From Cyanophora paradoxa (Eukaryota; Glaucocystophyceae; Cyanophorales; Cyanophoraceae): a stretch of DNA of 64,000 nt. The translations under genes and the position numbers were made by a program. The stretch's first letter is position 1. The number at the start of each line of letters is the position of its first letter. The notes below the pieces were generated by a model, which searched no databases, was not told the DNA's origin, and was given only the letters and a program-made list of their open reading frames with translations. Positions 48,101 through 58,191 of this stretch are shown piece by piece. The stretch lies in assembly GCA_004431415.1 (NCBI GenBank), contig QPMI01000039.1, positions 1-64,000 on the forward strand, in the 5' to 3' direction.

Positions 48101-51100
48101 TCTTGGCATCTTGTCTGCCGACTAGGTGCGACAGTGCGCCCGGTAGGCTTGACAACAGATAGATGCGCTTCCTCGCATAGAGATCGCTGTCAAGTGGAGC
48201 TGCGCCGGCTTCCACTGACGCGTACGCAACCCGCAGAGCCGAGAGAGACGCGGAGCCGCACGTCCTCTGGATGCAGGGTGGAGTCAAGTGGAGTGATCCT
48301 CACGAGGGATGCCACTCGCCGCCGCTGAGCGTGCCTCGGGAGGTCCGCAGGCGCCACTGCAGCCGTCGTAGGTGAGACCTCGGGCGCGTACTGGGGCCTT
48401 GTTATCCCAGGGGCTTTCACGTCGCAGCGGTTTGACTCCATGCGTTCTTCAGATACACTCGCCACCATTGAGCGTGCCTCGGGCTAGCCGGAGGTGCCAT
48501 CGCAGCCGTCGTAGGTGAGACCTCGGGCGCGGACTGGGGCCATGTTATCCCAGGGCATTCACGTCTTGGCGGGCTGACTCTGTACTTTCTGCAGAGAGCA
48601 AAGATTGGTTGACTGGCGCTTCATAGCTGCCTTGCGAGCCTGGCATGTCACGAGCATGCGGGCAACTCGACAAAACAAGACGACGACGAAAAGAAGGTAT
48701 GTTTGTGAAGAATACTCAGTCAGGCAGCTTTAATCATCATACGTCTCACTGCACGTGGACCAGGGAAGAAACGACATGCCACGACGACAACAAGATCATC
48801 ATTCGATCGGCGTCAACACGCAATTCGATCGTAATGACGACGTGTGTAGATGTAGAGGGTGTTGCTCCACATACAATACATTTAGTAGTACGTTGTGGTG
48901 TCGTCCCCCGATACAATGCAATACAGTTTCACTCGACATGCGCGCGGGCTGCATCAGCATTTGCTCTTGAGCGCAGCCACGGCACGTTTAGATGACTGTG
49001 AGCGCATGCGGCTCAATAGACGGATTGGCGGACGCTTCCCACTACAGAAAGAGTGGTGCGCCAGGTCCGTAAGCAAGAAAGGCGCAGTGGCGGGTGGAAA
49101 GGCATGAACCATGCGGTTAGTATTGCTAAGCTCTGCCGCATAGGCGCTTCCCACTACAAGAGAGTGGAGGCCGTACGCGCAAGCCGAGGCAAACGATGGC
49201 GTGCTTGTCCAGGGGTTCGGGCAAGAGCGCAGCGTTCGTCCCCAGGCATACGAGCTAAAAAGTCGAAGCCCAACGCAGCAGCCCCATGCGCTGGGCGGGA
49301 TGCGCTAAGCAGTTGGCTAGGCCCAGAGGCGCCCCAAGCAGAGAGGGACAGGCCCGTACGGCACCGTAGGGCGGCGGCAAGCGGGTGCCATTACGTACAC
49401 AGCAGGCGCAGAGCCAGCGTAAGACAGAGAGAACAAGAGAACAAGGACGTCGACAGACAGCAAGCGAGCGCCGCGCAGGGCAAGCGAGGGCCCAGGGCTA
49501 AAATAAGCGGGCCAGTTGGCAACAACGTGGCACCAGGAATAGCAGGCTACAAAGGGTACAAGGCAAGGCAAGCTGCCGGCTTAGAGCCGACGACCAGGGC
49601 TAGCTGGGAGTCGGAAAGTGGGCGGCACAAGAGCAAGGCGGAGCAGGGGGGAGTGGAGGGAGCGGGGCGGGGCGGGGCGGACCTGGTGGTCGAGCTGGGC
49701 GATCATGATCCCGCAGAGCACGACGAGGAGCAGCAGCAGCACGACACAGGCCTGAGCCAGGCGGGTCGCGATCGGCGGGTCAGATGCGTTCGTTCGACGT
49801 GTTGCGTTAACGTTGCGGAATTGGTAGAGGGCGCGGGCCGGGCGGGCGGGCGGGCCGGGCGGGCGCCAGCGGACCGCGACGATGGCCCGGCGGAGGTCAC
49901 GGACGGCGCGCGTGCCGCCGAGCGCCGCGCTCACGAGGAGCTCCGATACGGGGTTTCCGGAGCCGCCGCCGCCCTCGGAGCCGCGCCTGTTCCCGTGGCG
50001 CTCCCGCTTGGGCTTCGAGAGCCGCGACGAGCGCGACGCGGTCTGCCGCGGGGGCGGAAACGGGTCAGGAAGGGGCCGGGAGGGGAGGGGAGAGGCGCGG
50101 AATTTCGAGTATAGTGCCATGGCCAGGCCCCAACCTCTGGCCATGGGGGCCGGATAGGAGGCGCGGTCACTCTCAAGTTTCAGGGTTCGATAAATCGTAT
50201 GGGGAAAGGCGCGGAAATGCGCGGGGGCGGGCACCTCGGAGGGGTCCTCCACTTCGACCGTCCCGCCGGCGAGGGAGCCGCCGTACGCGCTCGCCAGGTT
50301 CGCCTCCAGCTGCGACCGAACAATGCAAATTGGTGGGCTTCCTCTTATAGCTGGACCGTTTCATGATGAGGGCGGGGGCGGACCGCGGCGCTCTCCTCGA
50401 GCTCGTCTGCGCGGGCGAAGGACTCGTTCGCCTCCCGCTCCTCGTTAGACACCAGCAGGAAGTACGCTGCTCAGGGGGCGTCAAATGCAAGCTCGAGAGG
50501 GCTTTGAGTGTGGTCAAAATAATGAAGCTTCGAAGAGATTCTATCTTAGATGTCAGCTATGCGGCGGTACACGTGATGCGTCGAATTCGAAGAGACTTCA
50601 TCTTTCTCTTTGGGGCGGCGATGCGAGGGCAGTGCGCGGTTGCGGACCGTAGGCCCGCCAGAGGGCCGGGGAGCGGGTGAAGCGGGAGAGGAGGCGCCGG
50701 TAGGCCTGCTCCGCGGCCCGCTTGGCGCGGTGGATGGAGGCGACCTTCGTCTCCAGGCTCGTGGCGTGCAGCGCGCGCCCCCCGGGCAGCAGCGGGGCCA
50801 CGCGGCGGCGCGAGCCGTGGGCGCCGGCGCCGGCGCCGGCGGGAGGCGGGGCGAGCAGGGAGAGGCGGCGGGTGGAGCGGCTGTCCGCGACGGCCGCGGG
50901 CGGCAGCGCCGCGGGGCGGCCCTCCTGCTCTCGTTTCGCGAGCGATTTCAGGACGGTCTTCCACAGGGCGCGGATCTCCCGAAGCGCCGCGTTCTGGTGC
51001 TGCGCGCACAGACGCCCCGCCCCGCCCCGCGTCAACGAAAGCGTGTCGGCAAGCTAGCGCGAGTCGAACCCGCGTCGCCTCGTCCATCAGCATCTGGAAC

Positions 51101-54100
51101 TGCGCGCGCGTGCGGAATTCGTTCCTTAGCCGTCCGCGCGCTTCGTTTTAGCGTTGAGCTTCCAAATTAAATTAAAGGGGCGCACCTCGAGGACGGCGAC
51201 GGCGCTGATGCCGGCCGCCTCGCCCAGCGACGCCGAGTACTGCGCCCCGCGAGGGCGGCCCGTCAGACGCGACAATGATCATATGCATTGTAGTTAAGCC
51301 GAAGGCGATCGAACATTCGACAGCGATCGACTCTTCGACGGCGCTGATATATCGATGCTACGGCTTCGCTGAGATCGAATCTCGAGCTCGGGATCGCACC
51401 TCGCGCTGGGTCCACTCGCGGCGCTTGGCGGCGAGGAAGAAGGCCATGTCGAGGGCGCGCCGCGGGCTCCGCTCCGCCAGCCGCAGCCGCACCTGGCACG
51501 GCACGGCGTGGCGTGGCGTGGCACGGCTCAGCAAAGCTCAGCAGATGGAACGGGTTCGGCCCCGCCGGCTACGCCGGCGCCGGCTGCGGCAGGTGCACCA
51601 TTGCGCTCGACGGGTTCTTCTTGAAGCCGTGCAGGAAGATCGCTGCGGGCGGACGGGGGCGCGCCCAGATCAGAACCCACGCGGTGGCATCGAATTCAAT
51701 GATCGATTCCGCGCACCGTAGTTGAGGGCTGCGTACGCGTGTTCGGGCGGACGAGCGAGCGCTCAGAGCTCGAAGCTCGAAGGGGGCCTCGAGCTCGAAG
51801 CCGATCGCATCAAACGGGGGCACGCGCCGCGCCGCGCACCGACGTACTGGCTGGCCTTGTGCCGGTTCATGCCCTCCTCGTAGATCGCCTCCGCCGCCGC
51901 CAGCGCGTCCGGCATCGCGCCCGAGGCTGCCCGCCCGCCCCGTGAGCCGATTCCCGAAATTTCCGATTTCGGGGCGGGGCGGGGGCGGGGCGCCTGGGAC
52001 GGCGGCGAGATAGCCTAAGGTGGCTTAGGTGTGGCGGTGGAGTTTCAGATCGGGGCGGGGCAGGGCGGGGCGGGGCGTGGCGGGGCGGGAGGAGCGGGGC
52101 GGGGCGGGGCGGGGCGGCGGCGGGGCGGGGCTTAGGTGTGGCGGTAGAGTTTAGACTCTGCCCTGTTGGGCGGCGGCGGGGCGGGGCGGGGCGGGGCGGG
52201 GCGGCGTGCCTGCGACGGCGGCGCGGGCCTCGAGCTCGACCTGCGCGGCGACGAGGAAGCCCCGCGACCGCGAGAGGAGCCTGCGCCCGCGCGCCGGAGG
52301 CGTTAACGTTGGAGTGCTTCGGAGATTAGAAATAAATGAGCTGCCAAGGGAGCGAGCCCAAGCCACGGCAAGTTTGCCCCCCACGGCCAGGCCACGCCAG
52401 GCCCAGGCCAGCTGGCGGAGCGCACCCGAATCCGAAGCCGAGGCCGGCGGCCCCGCGGCGGCGCCGGGGGGCGGGAAAGCCCCCCGCGAAGTCGGCCCCC
52501 TCCTCCCCCCTCTCCGTCTCCTGCGCGCCCGCCCGCCCGCCGCTTGAGCGCGAGGCCCGCCCAGCCGAGTACATACACTAAAACGCGGCGCAGCTGCAAC
52601 GCATGCGCACCGGGCTCGCCTCGAAGTCGCCGAAGGAGCCGGTGCGGGCCTGTCGAACGAACGGTGTCGGGATCGAACGGCGTCGGGATCGAACGAACGG
52701 CGTCGGGATCGACGGGCCTTGTGGAGGACGCGGCGGAGGACGCCCCTGTGCCGCAGCCGCACCGCGAAGGCCCCCAGCAGCGCCACCGGGATCTGCGCAC
52801 GCGCCGGCGCCGCCGTCGGATCGATCGAACGAGCGGCTCGGGATCGAACAGGAAATTTTTAAACCGACGCCGGCGTCGGGATCGAACGGCTCGGGATCGA
52901 ACGATCGGAAAAGCGATGGAAACGACGCGAGGCTCTAGATCTAATCTCATGGGATCGCGTGAGGAAATTAACTTGATCATAATAAGGCCGCACAATACGC
53001 CGGCGTCGGGATCGAACGAGCGGCTCGGGATCGACGAATTCGAACGGAAATGCGATGGAAATTGAGGGCGCACGATGAGGAAAATGAAGGCGAGGGAGAC
53101 GGGGAGGGCGCTCTCGGGCCCCGAGTAGGCGAGCACGATGGAGCCCAGGGCGAAGACCGCCGCCGAGAGGAAGCAGCCGGCCCTGGATCGGACGAACAAG
53201 GAGGAGGGGGTTAGGCGGGAGGACGTCTAACTTGTCGAACTAAAAGGTAGAACGGAGCGAGCGAGCGAGCGGGAGCGGGGCGGATCCGGACCGGAGCATG
53301 TTCATGAAGTTGGAGTAGTGGGGGAGCAGGAGGACGACGAGGCACGCGAGGAGCAGGCAGCCGCCGAGGAGGAACGAGGCGAAGGCGACGGGGTGCCGGC
53401 CCCCCAGCGCCCGGCTCAGGAACACCAGCGCCGACTGGAAGAGGACGTACAGGAGCTGGGACCGGGGCCGGGGCGGCGCGTCAGCCGCGCCTGGATCTAT
53501 AGCTAATTTTGGAGCGGTCGGGATCTATTTTTAGAGCGCACCTGGACGCGTCCGTGCGCTCGGGCGCCGACGTCGCTGCGACGGAAAAGAAATAAGAAAA
53601 GAACCGGACGGCATCGTTAGCGTTAACCATAACTAGCTCCCATCCAACGAGGAGAAGAGAGAAGTCTGAATTTTGTGTGTAGGGCGAGGTTGTCTCACAA
53701 TATGCGTCTCATGATCACAACATACTATGATAGCTTAAGCTTTAAGCCTCGGTTTAAGCGTACACGTACACGGAGAGGGGGTCGTTGTCGTGGAAGACGG
53801 CGGCGACGAGGGCGGCAAAGGGCACGTGCAGCGCCAGCAGCACCGCCGAGACGCCCAGCGTCAGCCACCTGCCGCCGCGGGCCGGGGGCGTGAGCGAGGC
53901 CCAGGCCTAGGAGAGCGGGGGGAGAGGCCTAGGTGGGGGACGGAGGCGGGGGTGGGGGGCGGGGGCGTGAGGCCTAGGCCCAGGGGGGCGGGGTATGGGG
54001 CTTCGGTGGGGGGACGAAGAACGAAGGCTTCACGTTGGGGTGGGGCGGGGGGGGAAAGGAGGGGGGGGGGGGGGAGGCGGGGGGGCGCACCGCATCCAGG

Positions 54101-55566
54101 GCGTGGAGTCGCAGAAGTCGGCCATCCACGCGTCCGGGTCGTCAGGGCCCCGCCCGGCCCCACCCGCCACCGAGCAGAAGAACGGCGCCGCCAGGAGCTG
54201 CAGAGAGGGAGGGGGGGTTGGGGCGGAAACAAGGGAGGGAGGGAGGGAGGGGGGATGATACCTTTAGGGACGGAATATAGAACGCCGATACCTGGGGACC
54301 CAGCTCAGTGTAAGGAAACCAAGGTAAGGGTACGGGTCACACCAGGAGGGGGTCACACCAGGGGGGGGGGGGGGGGGCAAACTCAGCGGCCGAGGGGGTA
54401 CGGGCGTCGCCGGGGCGCCGCGCACCAGAGGACGCGGATGGGGAGCACGCGGAAGCGGTGCTCCTTGAACATGAGGCTCGCGTAGATCTGCGGGAAGGGG
54501 GTTGGGGGTACGGTTTGAGTTCGAATCCGCCGGGGCCCCGGAAGGGAGGGGGTACGGGCGGACGACGAGGGCGAAGGTGGCGGCGAGGAGGGCGGCGAGT
54601 CCCCAGTACAGGCCGAGGGCGGCCACGGAGACCGACTCGAAGTGGGCCGCCAGGCTCAGGCCCGAGGTCAGCCTGCCCGGGGGGCCGTGGCCTGTCAGGC
54701 GGGCGTAGGGGGGTCGTAGGGGGGCCCGGAGGCGCAGGTTCCTTAAGCCGTATGCAAAAGGACGAAAAGGGCGTGCTCTAAGGGGTCTTGGGGCCGAAAA
54801 AGAGAGGGTAAGGGACCCAAGGGGAGGTACAAGTCGAGACGAGGATCCGGGCCCCGGTGGCGCATGCGCACGCGGGGGCGGGGGCGGGCGCGCGGGCGGG
54901 AGGGGCCGCACCACTTGACGGAGGGGGCGTGCCAGGAGCTGGAGAGGGCGAGCGAGAGCAGCTGGAGGGCGTCCGCGATCACCAGCGAGACCTGCCGGGG
55001 CGGGGCGGGGCGGGGCGGCGGGAGGGGTTGGAGGGGGCCGTGGTCGGTGGGGGGCGCGGGTGGGTGGGGCGCGGGGCGGCAGGCTTTGAGGGCGCCCCAG
55101 GCCCATAGCTATAGGCTCGAAACGGCGCGCGCGGACCGGGATGATGAGGCCGCGGACGACGTCCGGGTCGCGCCCCCTTCGAATTCGCACCCACGTCAGC
55201 AAGCGCATACGCACATCGAAGCGAAGACGCTTGACGCGCGTCCGGCTCACCCGCGGTCCGTCATGAAGAAGAGCGCTCCAAAGAGAAACGACTCTGCGTC
55301 CAGTCGAGTCGGCGTCAGAACCCGGCGCGCGGGGGATGCGCGCGAAGAATCCATGCGAGCTAGCTATAGCGTTCGAGCGGGCGCGGCGCGGGCGGGCGAG
55401 CGCGCGCGCGCGCACGGGCTGCCTCGATCTTGGCGCGGAGCTGTCCCAGAAGCGATGCGGAGCGAAGGGCCGAAGGCATCTCCAGAAGGGCGCCCGCGCC
55501 GCCGCCGGCCGCGGCCGCGGCCCGCGGGGCCGCGCGCTCGCGACCCCGGCCCGCGTCCATGATCAT
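36945..55566 (-). CDS. Polytopic membrane protein with TmcB/TmcC-like TPR region, ~45 exons
   Basis: Exons on the minus strand join with matching phase from about 55,566 to a stop at 36,945 (or 37,021 if the last intron is not removed). Order of parts: a basic/Ala-rich N-terminus; about 8 membrane helices; a TPR block; one helix (ACVVLLLLLVVLCGIMIAQL); a predicted extracellular part; another helix near 42,100; a long Ser/Pro/Gly-rich region with ARESPxPAP repeats; a third helix (about 38,830); a second extracellular part; and paired helices near 37,280-37,420. The architecture matches algal/protist proteins annotated as TmcB/TmcC TPR repeats, whose role is unknown; some relatives carry PAS or cyclase domains, which I do not see here. 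The estimated product is 1,800-1,900 aa. One intron (49,682-43,163) is 6.5 kb and holds an LTR element complex; the others are mostly under 500 bp. Confidence 0.78.
39500..41627 (-). other. Exons for a low-complexity Ser/Pro/Gly-rich cytoplasmic region
   Basis: Exons 41,627-41,488; 41,403-40,755; 40,680-40,560; 40,488-40,346; 40,298-40,041; 39,970-39,916; 39,861 to about 39,740; and two short exons near 39,660 and 39,560. Features: an acidic SSEEEEEEMEGLDD start, a PGPGPGPGPG run encoded by (ccccgg)n, several ARESPxPAP repeats with SP sites, and PHSGARTPRS. This is likely an intrinsically disordered, phosphorylatable segment between membrane helices. Donors at 40,559 and near 39,740 appear to be GC. 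Confidence 0.65.
41754..41773. repeat. G20 run in an intron (poly-C on the gene strand)
   Basis: Uninterrupted G20. Similar runs occur at 36,263-36,285 (G23), 40,310-40,327 (G18) and 54,361-54,377 (G17). All but the first lie in introns of the TmcB-like gene. Confidence 0.9.
42850..42925. repeat. Intronic 11-bp minisatellite (tcggaatcggg)
   Basis: About seven imperfect copies lie in the intron preceding exon 42,827-42,675 of the TmcB-like gene. The related word gtcgggatcgaacg recurs in other introns of the same gene (about 52,660-52,710 and 52,870-53,035). Confidence 0.75.
43490..43832 (-). repeat. LTR copy 1 (343 bp), 3' LTR of the complex
   Basis: Starts tgcgctgagcgggatgcgc and ends gggcggcaca on the plus strand. 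The AGAG left flank duplicates the right flank of copy 4. Confidence 0.8.
44741..44933. repeat. Five GG(A/C)ATCACCC words inside the LTR element
   Basis: Words start at 44,741, 44,788, 44,835, 44,870 and 44,924 (spacing 47, 47, 35 and 54 bp), and the cluster recurs in the second internal copy near 47,600-47,800. Conservation in both copies suggests a functional or structural motif of the element; the role is unknown. Confidence 0.6.
45594..45964 (-). repeat. LTR copy 2 (371 bp)
   Basis: Same ends as copy 1 but about 28 bp longer, with an internal re-duplication of the cgtaagacag(c/t)aagtac segment near 45,725-45,770. On the minus strand it is followed by TGGGGGCTGCTGCC. Confidence 0.8.
46332..46674 (-). 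repeat. LTR copy 3 (343 bp)
   Basis: Same ends as copy 1. Its minus-strand downstream flank lacks the TGGGG site, showing that the 0.37-kb internal piece next to it lost its 5' part. Confidence 0.8.
49287..49629 (-). repeat. LTR copy 4 (343 bp), 5' LTR of the complex
   Basis: Starts tgcgctgggcgg and ends gggcggcaca, followed by AGAG. On the minus strand the internal side begins TGGGGCTGCTGCG. Confidence 0.8.
50235..51926 (-). other. Exons for the TPR/HAT-like block of the TmcB-like protein
   Basis: Exons 51,926-51,840; 51,642-51,599; 51,492-51,400; 51,239-51,186; 51,099-51,070; 50,999-50,648; 50,466-50,384; 50,309-50,235 all join in frame. The product reads AAAEAIYEEGMNRH...FLHGFKKNPSSAMVRLRLAERS, then FQMLMDEATRHQNAALREIRALWK and AEQAYRRLLSRFTRSPALWRAYAYFLL...ANESFARADELEE. 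The patterns A-x-x-x-Y-x-x-x-L-x-R-x-x-x-S and RAYxxFL...ADELEE are the signature I recall for the algal TmcB/TmcC TPR family. Such repeats usually mediate protein contacts, here on the cytoplasmic side. Confidence 0.8.
51965..52205. repeat. Intronic GGGGC-rich minisatellite
   Basis: Runs of ggggcggggc are interspersed with two copies of cttaggtgtggcggt(g/a)gagttt (near 52,025 and 52,130). They lie in the intron between exons 52,280-52,210 and 51,926-51,840. Confidence 0.7.
52718..55566 (-). other. Exons for the N-terminal membrane domain of the TmcB-like protein
   Basis: Phase-consistent exons: 55,566-55,416; 55,293-55,251; 55,176-55,137; 54,991-54,912; 54,672-54,564; 54,487-~54,436; 54,197-54,091; 53,868-53,764; 53,575-53,542; 53,455-53,292; 53,182-53,074; 52,792-52,718. 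They begin with SFLFGALFFMTDRG, the position where relatives have a similar F-L-Y-x-L-M motif. Hydrophobic segments include ADALQLLSLALSS, GLYWGLAALLAATFALV, LTLGVSAVLLALHVPFAALV, LLGGCLLLACLVVLLLP and CFLSAAVFALGSIVLAY. The start codon could be 55,566 or 55,560; an upstream acceptor at 55,608 leaves room for another 5' exon. Confidence 0.75.
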
Positions 55567-55608
55567 GGACCAGCTGCCGCCGAAGACGCTCTTAAACGAG
55601 ACGGGGCT

Positions 55609-56879
55609 CTGCGACCGCGGGCGCTCTGATCATGATCATATGCATGAGGTCCAATTGCAAGCTCAAGCTCAAGGCCGGCTATGGCCATGGCCTCGCGTGC
55701 GCCGGCGTGTGCAGCGGTTGGACATATGCATGGCCTTGGATCACGATCATCGGATCATCGGGGAGAGCTGGCTGCTGCTTTCCCAAGTTCCACGCGTGCG
55801 CTGCCCTAGATCTAGCAATAGCAGGCTACGCTTATGTGTTGAAACTCGTATACGGCCGCGGGACGGGCCCTGCGCTGAGGCTGCGCGCGCGCGCGGGCTG
55901 GCGTCCCGCCCTTCGGCGCGCGTGCCACTGCTGTTGGGCGATTCGCCGGTACCCCACGCGATCGCGAGCTTACCAAGGCGAAAGCAATTTGCAAGCTTCG
56001 AATTCGAAGTTCCGCGATCGCGAAGCATTCAGTTTTTGGAAGTGCCGGCGGTGACGTCGTTACGCCAACTTCGCCAAGTCGCCGGCGGCGGCCCAGCGGC
56101 GGGCCGGGAGCTCCGCCAAGTTACGCCAACTTCGCCAAGTCGCCGGCGGCGGCCCAGCGGCGGGCCGGGACCCGGGGGCCCGGGAGCCGGGGCCCGGGGA
56201 GGCCCTCGCCTACTAGTAGCTTTTGAAGCCCTTCTCAGGTCTTTCAGGTTTGTTATATTTCGCGATTGTGCCCCTCAATCGTAGCTACGTATGCAGCATG
56301 CGCAGGCTCGTATGCGTCGTGATCTTACTTGTTTAATGCTTCATTATAATGTGCTCGCCTTTCCGAAGTGCGGCGTGCGATCGCGACACGCGCGGCGCCG
56401 GGATATCGATGAGGCGGAAACAACTCGCGGCAGAGGTCGAGCGGGTTGACGCCGCGGGCCGTCCACTCGCCAGCGGGGCCGGGAGATGCCCTTTAACCCT
56501 TCGCCCTCGCCCTCTTATATTATATATCTTACTAAGTTATAACTATTCGAGCTTGAGCTTAGCTTGAAGGTTCTTCTCCTTAAGCCTAGGCCGCTCCGTA
56601 TCCTTCCGCTTGTCCTCAATTAACCTTTCTATCTATCTATCGATATCTATCTATCTATCTATCTATCCTTTTCCCCCGTCTCGCGCCTCCTCCTCCTCCA
56701 TGGCTGCTTCGCCCGGGATTTTCGATCTAGATCTGAATCCCTATATTATATGTCGGCGCGCGCGGCGCGCGCGCAGGCTTCTTCTTCTTCGCAGGCTTCG
56801 TCTTAACGGAGCACGACGGGCGGGGCGATGAGCGTACCCCCCTACATGCTTTCCTCTTCTGCGCATGCCCCCCTCGGAG
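55609..56879. other. Intergenic region with a ~50-bp direct duplication
   Basis: Upstream of the TmcB-like gene. Two copies of a ~50-bp segment beginning ttacgccaac start at 56,060 and 56,121 (period 61 bp). A ctat microsatellite lies at about 56,628-56,668. I see no gene with confidence. ATG at 56,410 opens a short plus-strand frame (MRRKQLAAEVERVD) that might be an upstream exon of the feature at 56,880. Confidence 0.5.
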
Positions 56880-56972
56880 GCCCGCGCCGCCCTTCTCCTG
56901 ACGGGCGCTGTGCAGCTCACTGGCGGGGCACCCATCATGCTCGATGGCGGCTCCATCGTGATGTCGGGCTAG
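56880..56972 (+). CDS. Possible terminal exon of an unrecognised plus-strand gene
   Basis: After an AG at 56,878-56,879 the plus strand reads ARAALLLTGAVQLTGGAPIML...GGSIVMSG then TAG. The sequence is protein-like, with hydrophobic/Gly alternation, but the upstream exons are not resolved. The opposite strand is also open here, so this may be chance. Confidence 0.22.
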   Translation, partial: ARAALLLTGAVQLTGGAPIMLDGGSIVMSG

Positions 56973-57362
56973 AGCCACGGATCAGATCTACAATTGACGT
57001 CCGGCGGTCATGCTATGGTCGTTTACAGGCCGCATATTACTGTCGGACCCCTCGGATTAGCTTACATAATTAGCCTTTTCTCAAGCTCGGCTTAGCCTTC
57101 AATTTGATTTCCTCTGCGCATGCATTCCCATACCATCGATCCCCCCACACAGCGGTATTGTGTGGAACGCGTACGGTATATATCGAGTCCTCCGAAGGCA
57201 TTCGCAGATCCGATCATATGCATGACCGGACGCATCCGATGATCGATCGCGATGTCATATTTCTCTCTCAATTAATGAGACATCGATGCAGACAAGCCTT
57301 TTAAGCTAGCGCTAGCGCTCTCGCACGGCTAATCATAACGAGAAGCCGTCGGGTTCATAAGA

Positions 57363-57980
57363 TCAAGCAGAGACGTCGACGTCGGCCCCCTCAAGCATCT
57401 GTGCAGCGCGTGCAGATCTAGATTTAGCTGGTGCACGCACGCATGCATTTTCAGGCATAGGGGACACAGATCTAGAGCGCGTGCACGTGCGCACCGTGGC
57501 CGCGGCCTCCATCTCCGCCTCCATCTCGGCAACGTCCATTTCCGCTTCGAATTCGGCCTCCAGGTCATCGGCGCCCACAAGCTGCATGCATTTGCAAAGC
57601 GCCAGTCAGTAACCCGTGCGTCGAGACTATCATGGCTAGCGCTATATATATAGCTAATGATACGCGCGCGTGCATGCATACAAATTATGCATGCGCACCT
57701 GAGCATCGGCGTCAAGGAGCAGATTGGAGCACGATGTGTTGCCCCCGTCATAGAAGGCATAGGACTTGCAACCGGACGTGTTCTGGCAGACATTCCTGGC
57801 CCCCGAGCCAATAACGCCAGTATCGAAGCTCAGTTGGGAGCCCGTGCAGTTCGTCCCAGCATAGGTGGTGACATCTGGTCGGATATCCGGATGATGGGCA
57901 GGCATGCGCGCCGGGGCGTGTGAGTGATGACGACATGTATAAGGGAGGCATACGCGAATTCGAATGGTCGCACTGCCCAT
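57363..57980 (-). CDS. Small cysteine-containing protein with acidic tail, three exons
   Basis: Exons 57,980-57,699; 57,581-57,495; 57,398-57,363 join in phase 0 to a 134-aa product ending MLEGADVDVSA. Introns (117 and 96 bp) start GTGCGCA and end CAG. The middle reads DVTTYAGTNCTGSQLSF, then VCQNTSGCKSYAFYDG and NTSCSNLLLDADAQ: four cysteines with N-x-[ST] sites, as in secreted or surface proteins. The second exon is an acidic Glu/Ala helix. The start (MGSATIRIR) is the first ATG after the TATA box with this frame, but it gives no clear signal peptide, so an upstream coding exon is possible. No family is recognised. Confidence 0.55.
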
Positions 57981-58180
57981 GATGATCGATGTTGGTTCGG
58001 CGATCGACGACGACGGATGTCTGAGGAAAGCGTTGATTGCTTCAAGGCTTGCACTTGCAAATTGCGATCGGTGTGCGCGCGCTCTCCGACGACGTTGATC
58101 GCGATCGGCAAATACGAACCTGATCGAAGGCAGCAGCCGGCACCTGGCAGTTGTGATGTTCGCCGGCCTTCTTTCCTTCC

Positions 58181-58187
58181 TTTTATA
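58181..58187 (-). promoter_or_regulatory. TATA box for the small cysteine-containing gene
   Basis: The minus strand reads acctataaaagg about 200 bp upstream of the proposed start codon. It is a good TATAAAA match in a suitable position, leaving a leader of about 170 bp. Confidence 0.5.
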
Positions 58188-58191
58188 GGTT

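Larger units (their letters stand above)
43490..49629 (-). mobile_element. Compound non-autonomous LTR retrotransposon (four LTRs) in a host intron
   Basis: Four near-identical LTRs begin TG and end CA, and the outermost pair is flanked by the same 4 bp, AGAG (43,486-43,489 and 49,630-49,633). On the minus strand, LTRs 2 and 4 are followed at once by TGGGG(G)CTGCTGC, a primer-binding-site-like sequence. Purine-rich GCGGGAAGCG precedes LTRs 1, 2 and 3, as a polypurine tract would. The orientation is the same as the host gene. Internal parts are 1.76 kb (43,833-45,593), 0.37 kb (45,965-46,331, truncated) and 2.6 kb (46,675-49,286). None encodes visible Gag, protease, reverse transcriptase or integrase, so this is a TRIM/LARD-type element moved in trans. 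The simplest history is one insertion followed by LTR-LTR unequal exchange. Confidence 0.8.

Noticed and set aside
43833-49286. Protein-coding genes within the LTR element (frames of 60-180 codons on both strands)
   Set aside because: Frames are copied with the repeat, overlap on both strands and show no protease, reverse transcriptase, integrase or Gag motifs.
51040-51100. Second tRNA-like B-box word (gggttcgactcg)
   Set aside because: Same situation: unpaired stem, and it sits exactly at an exon-intron boundary.
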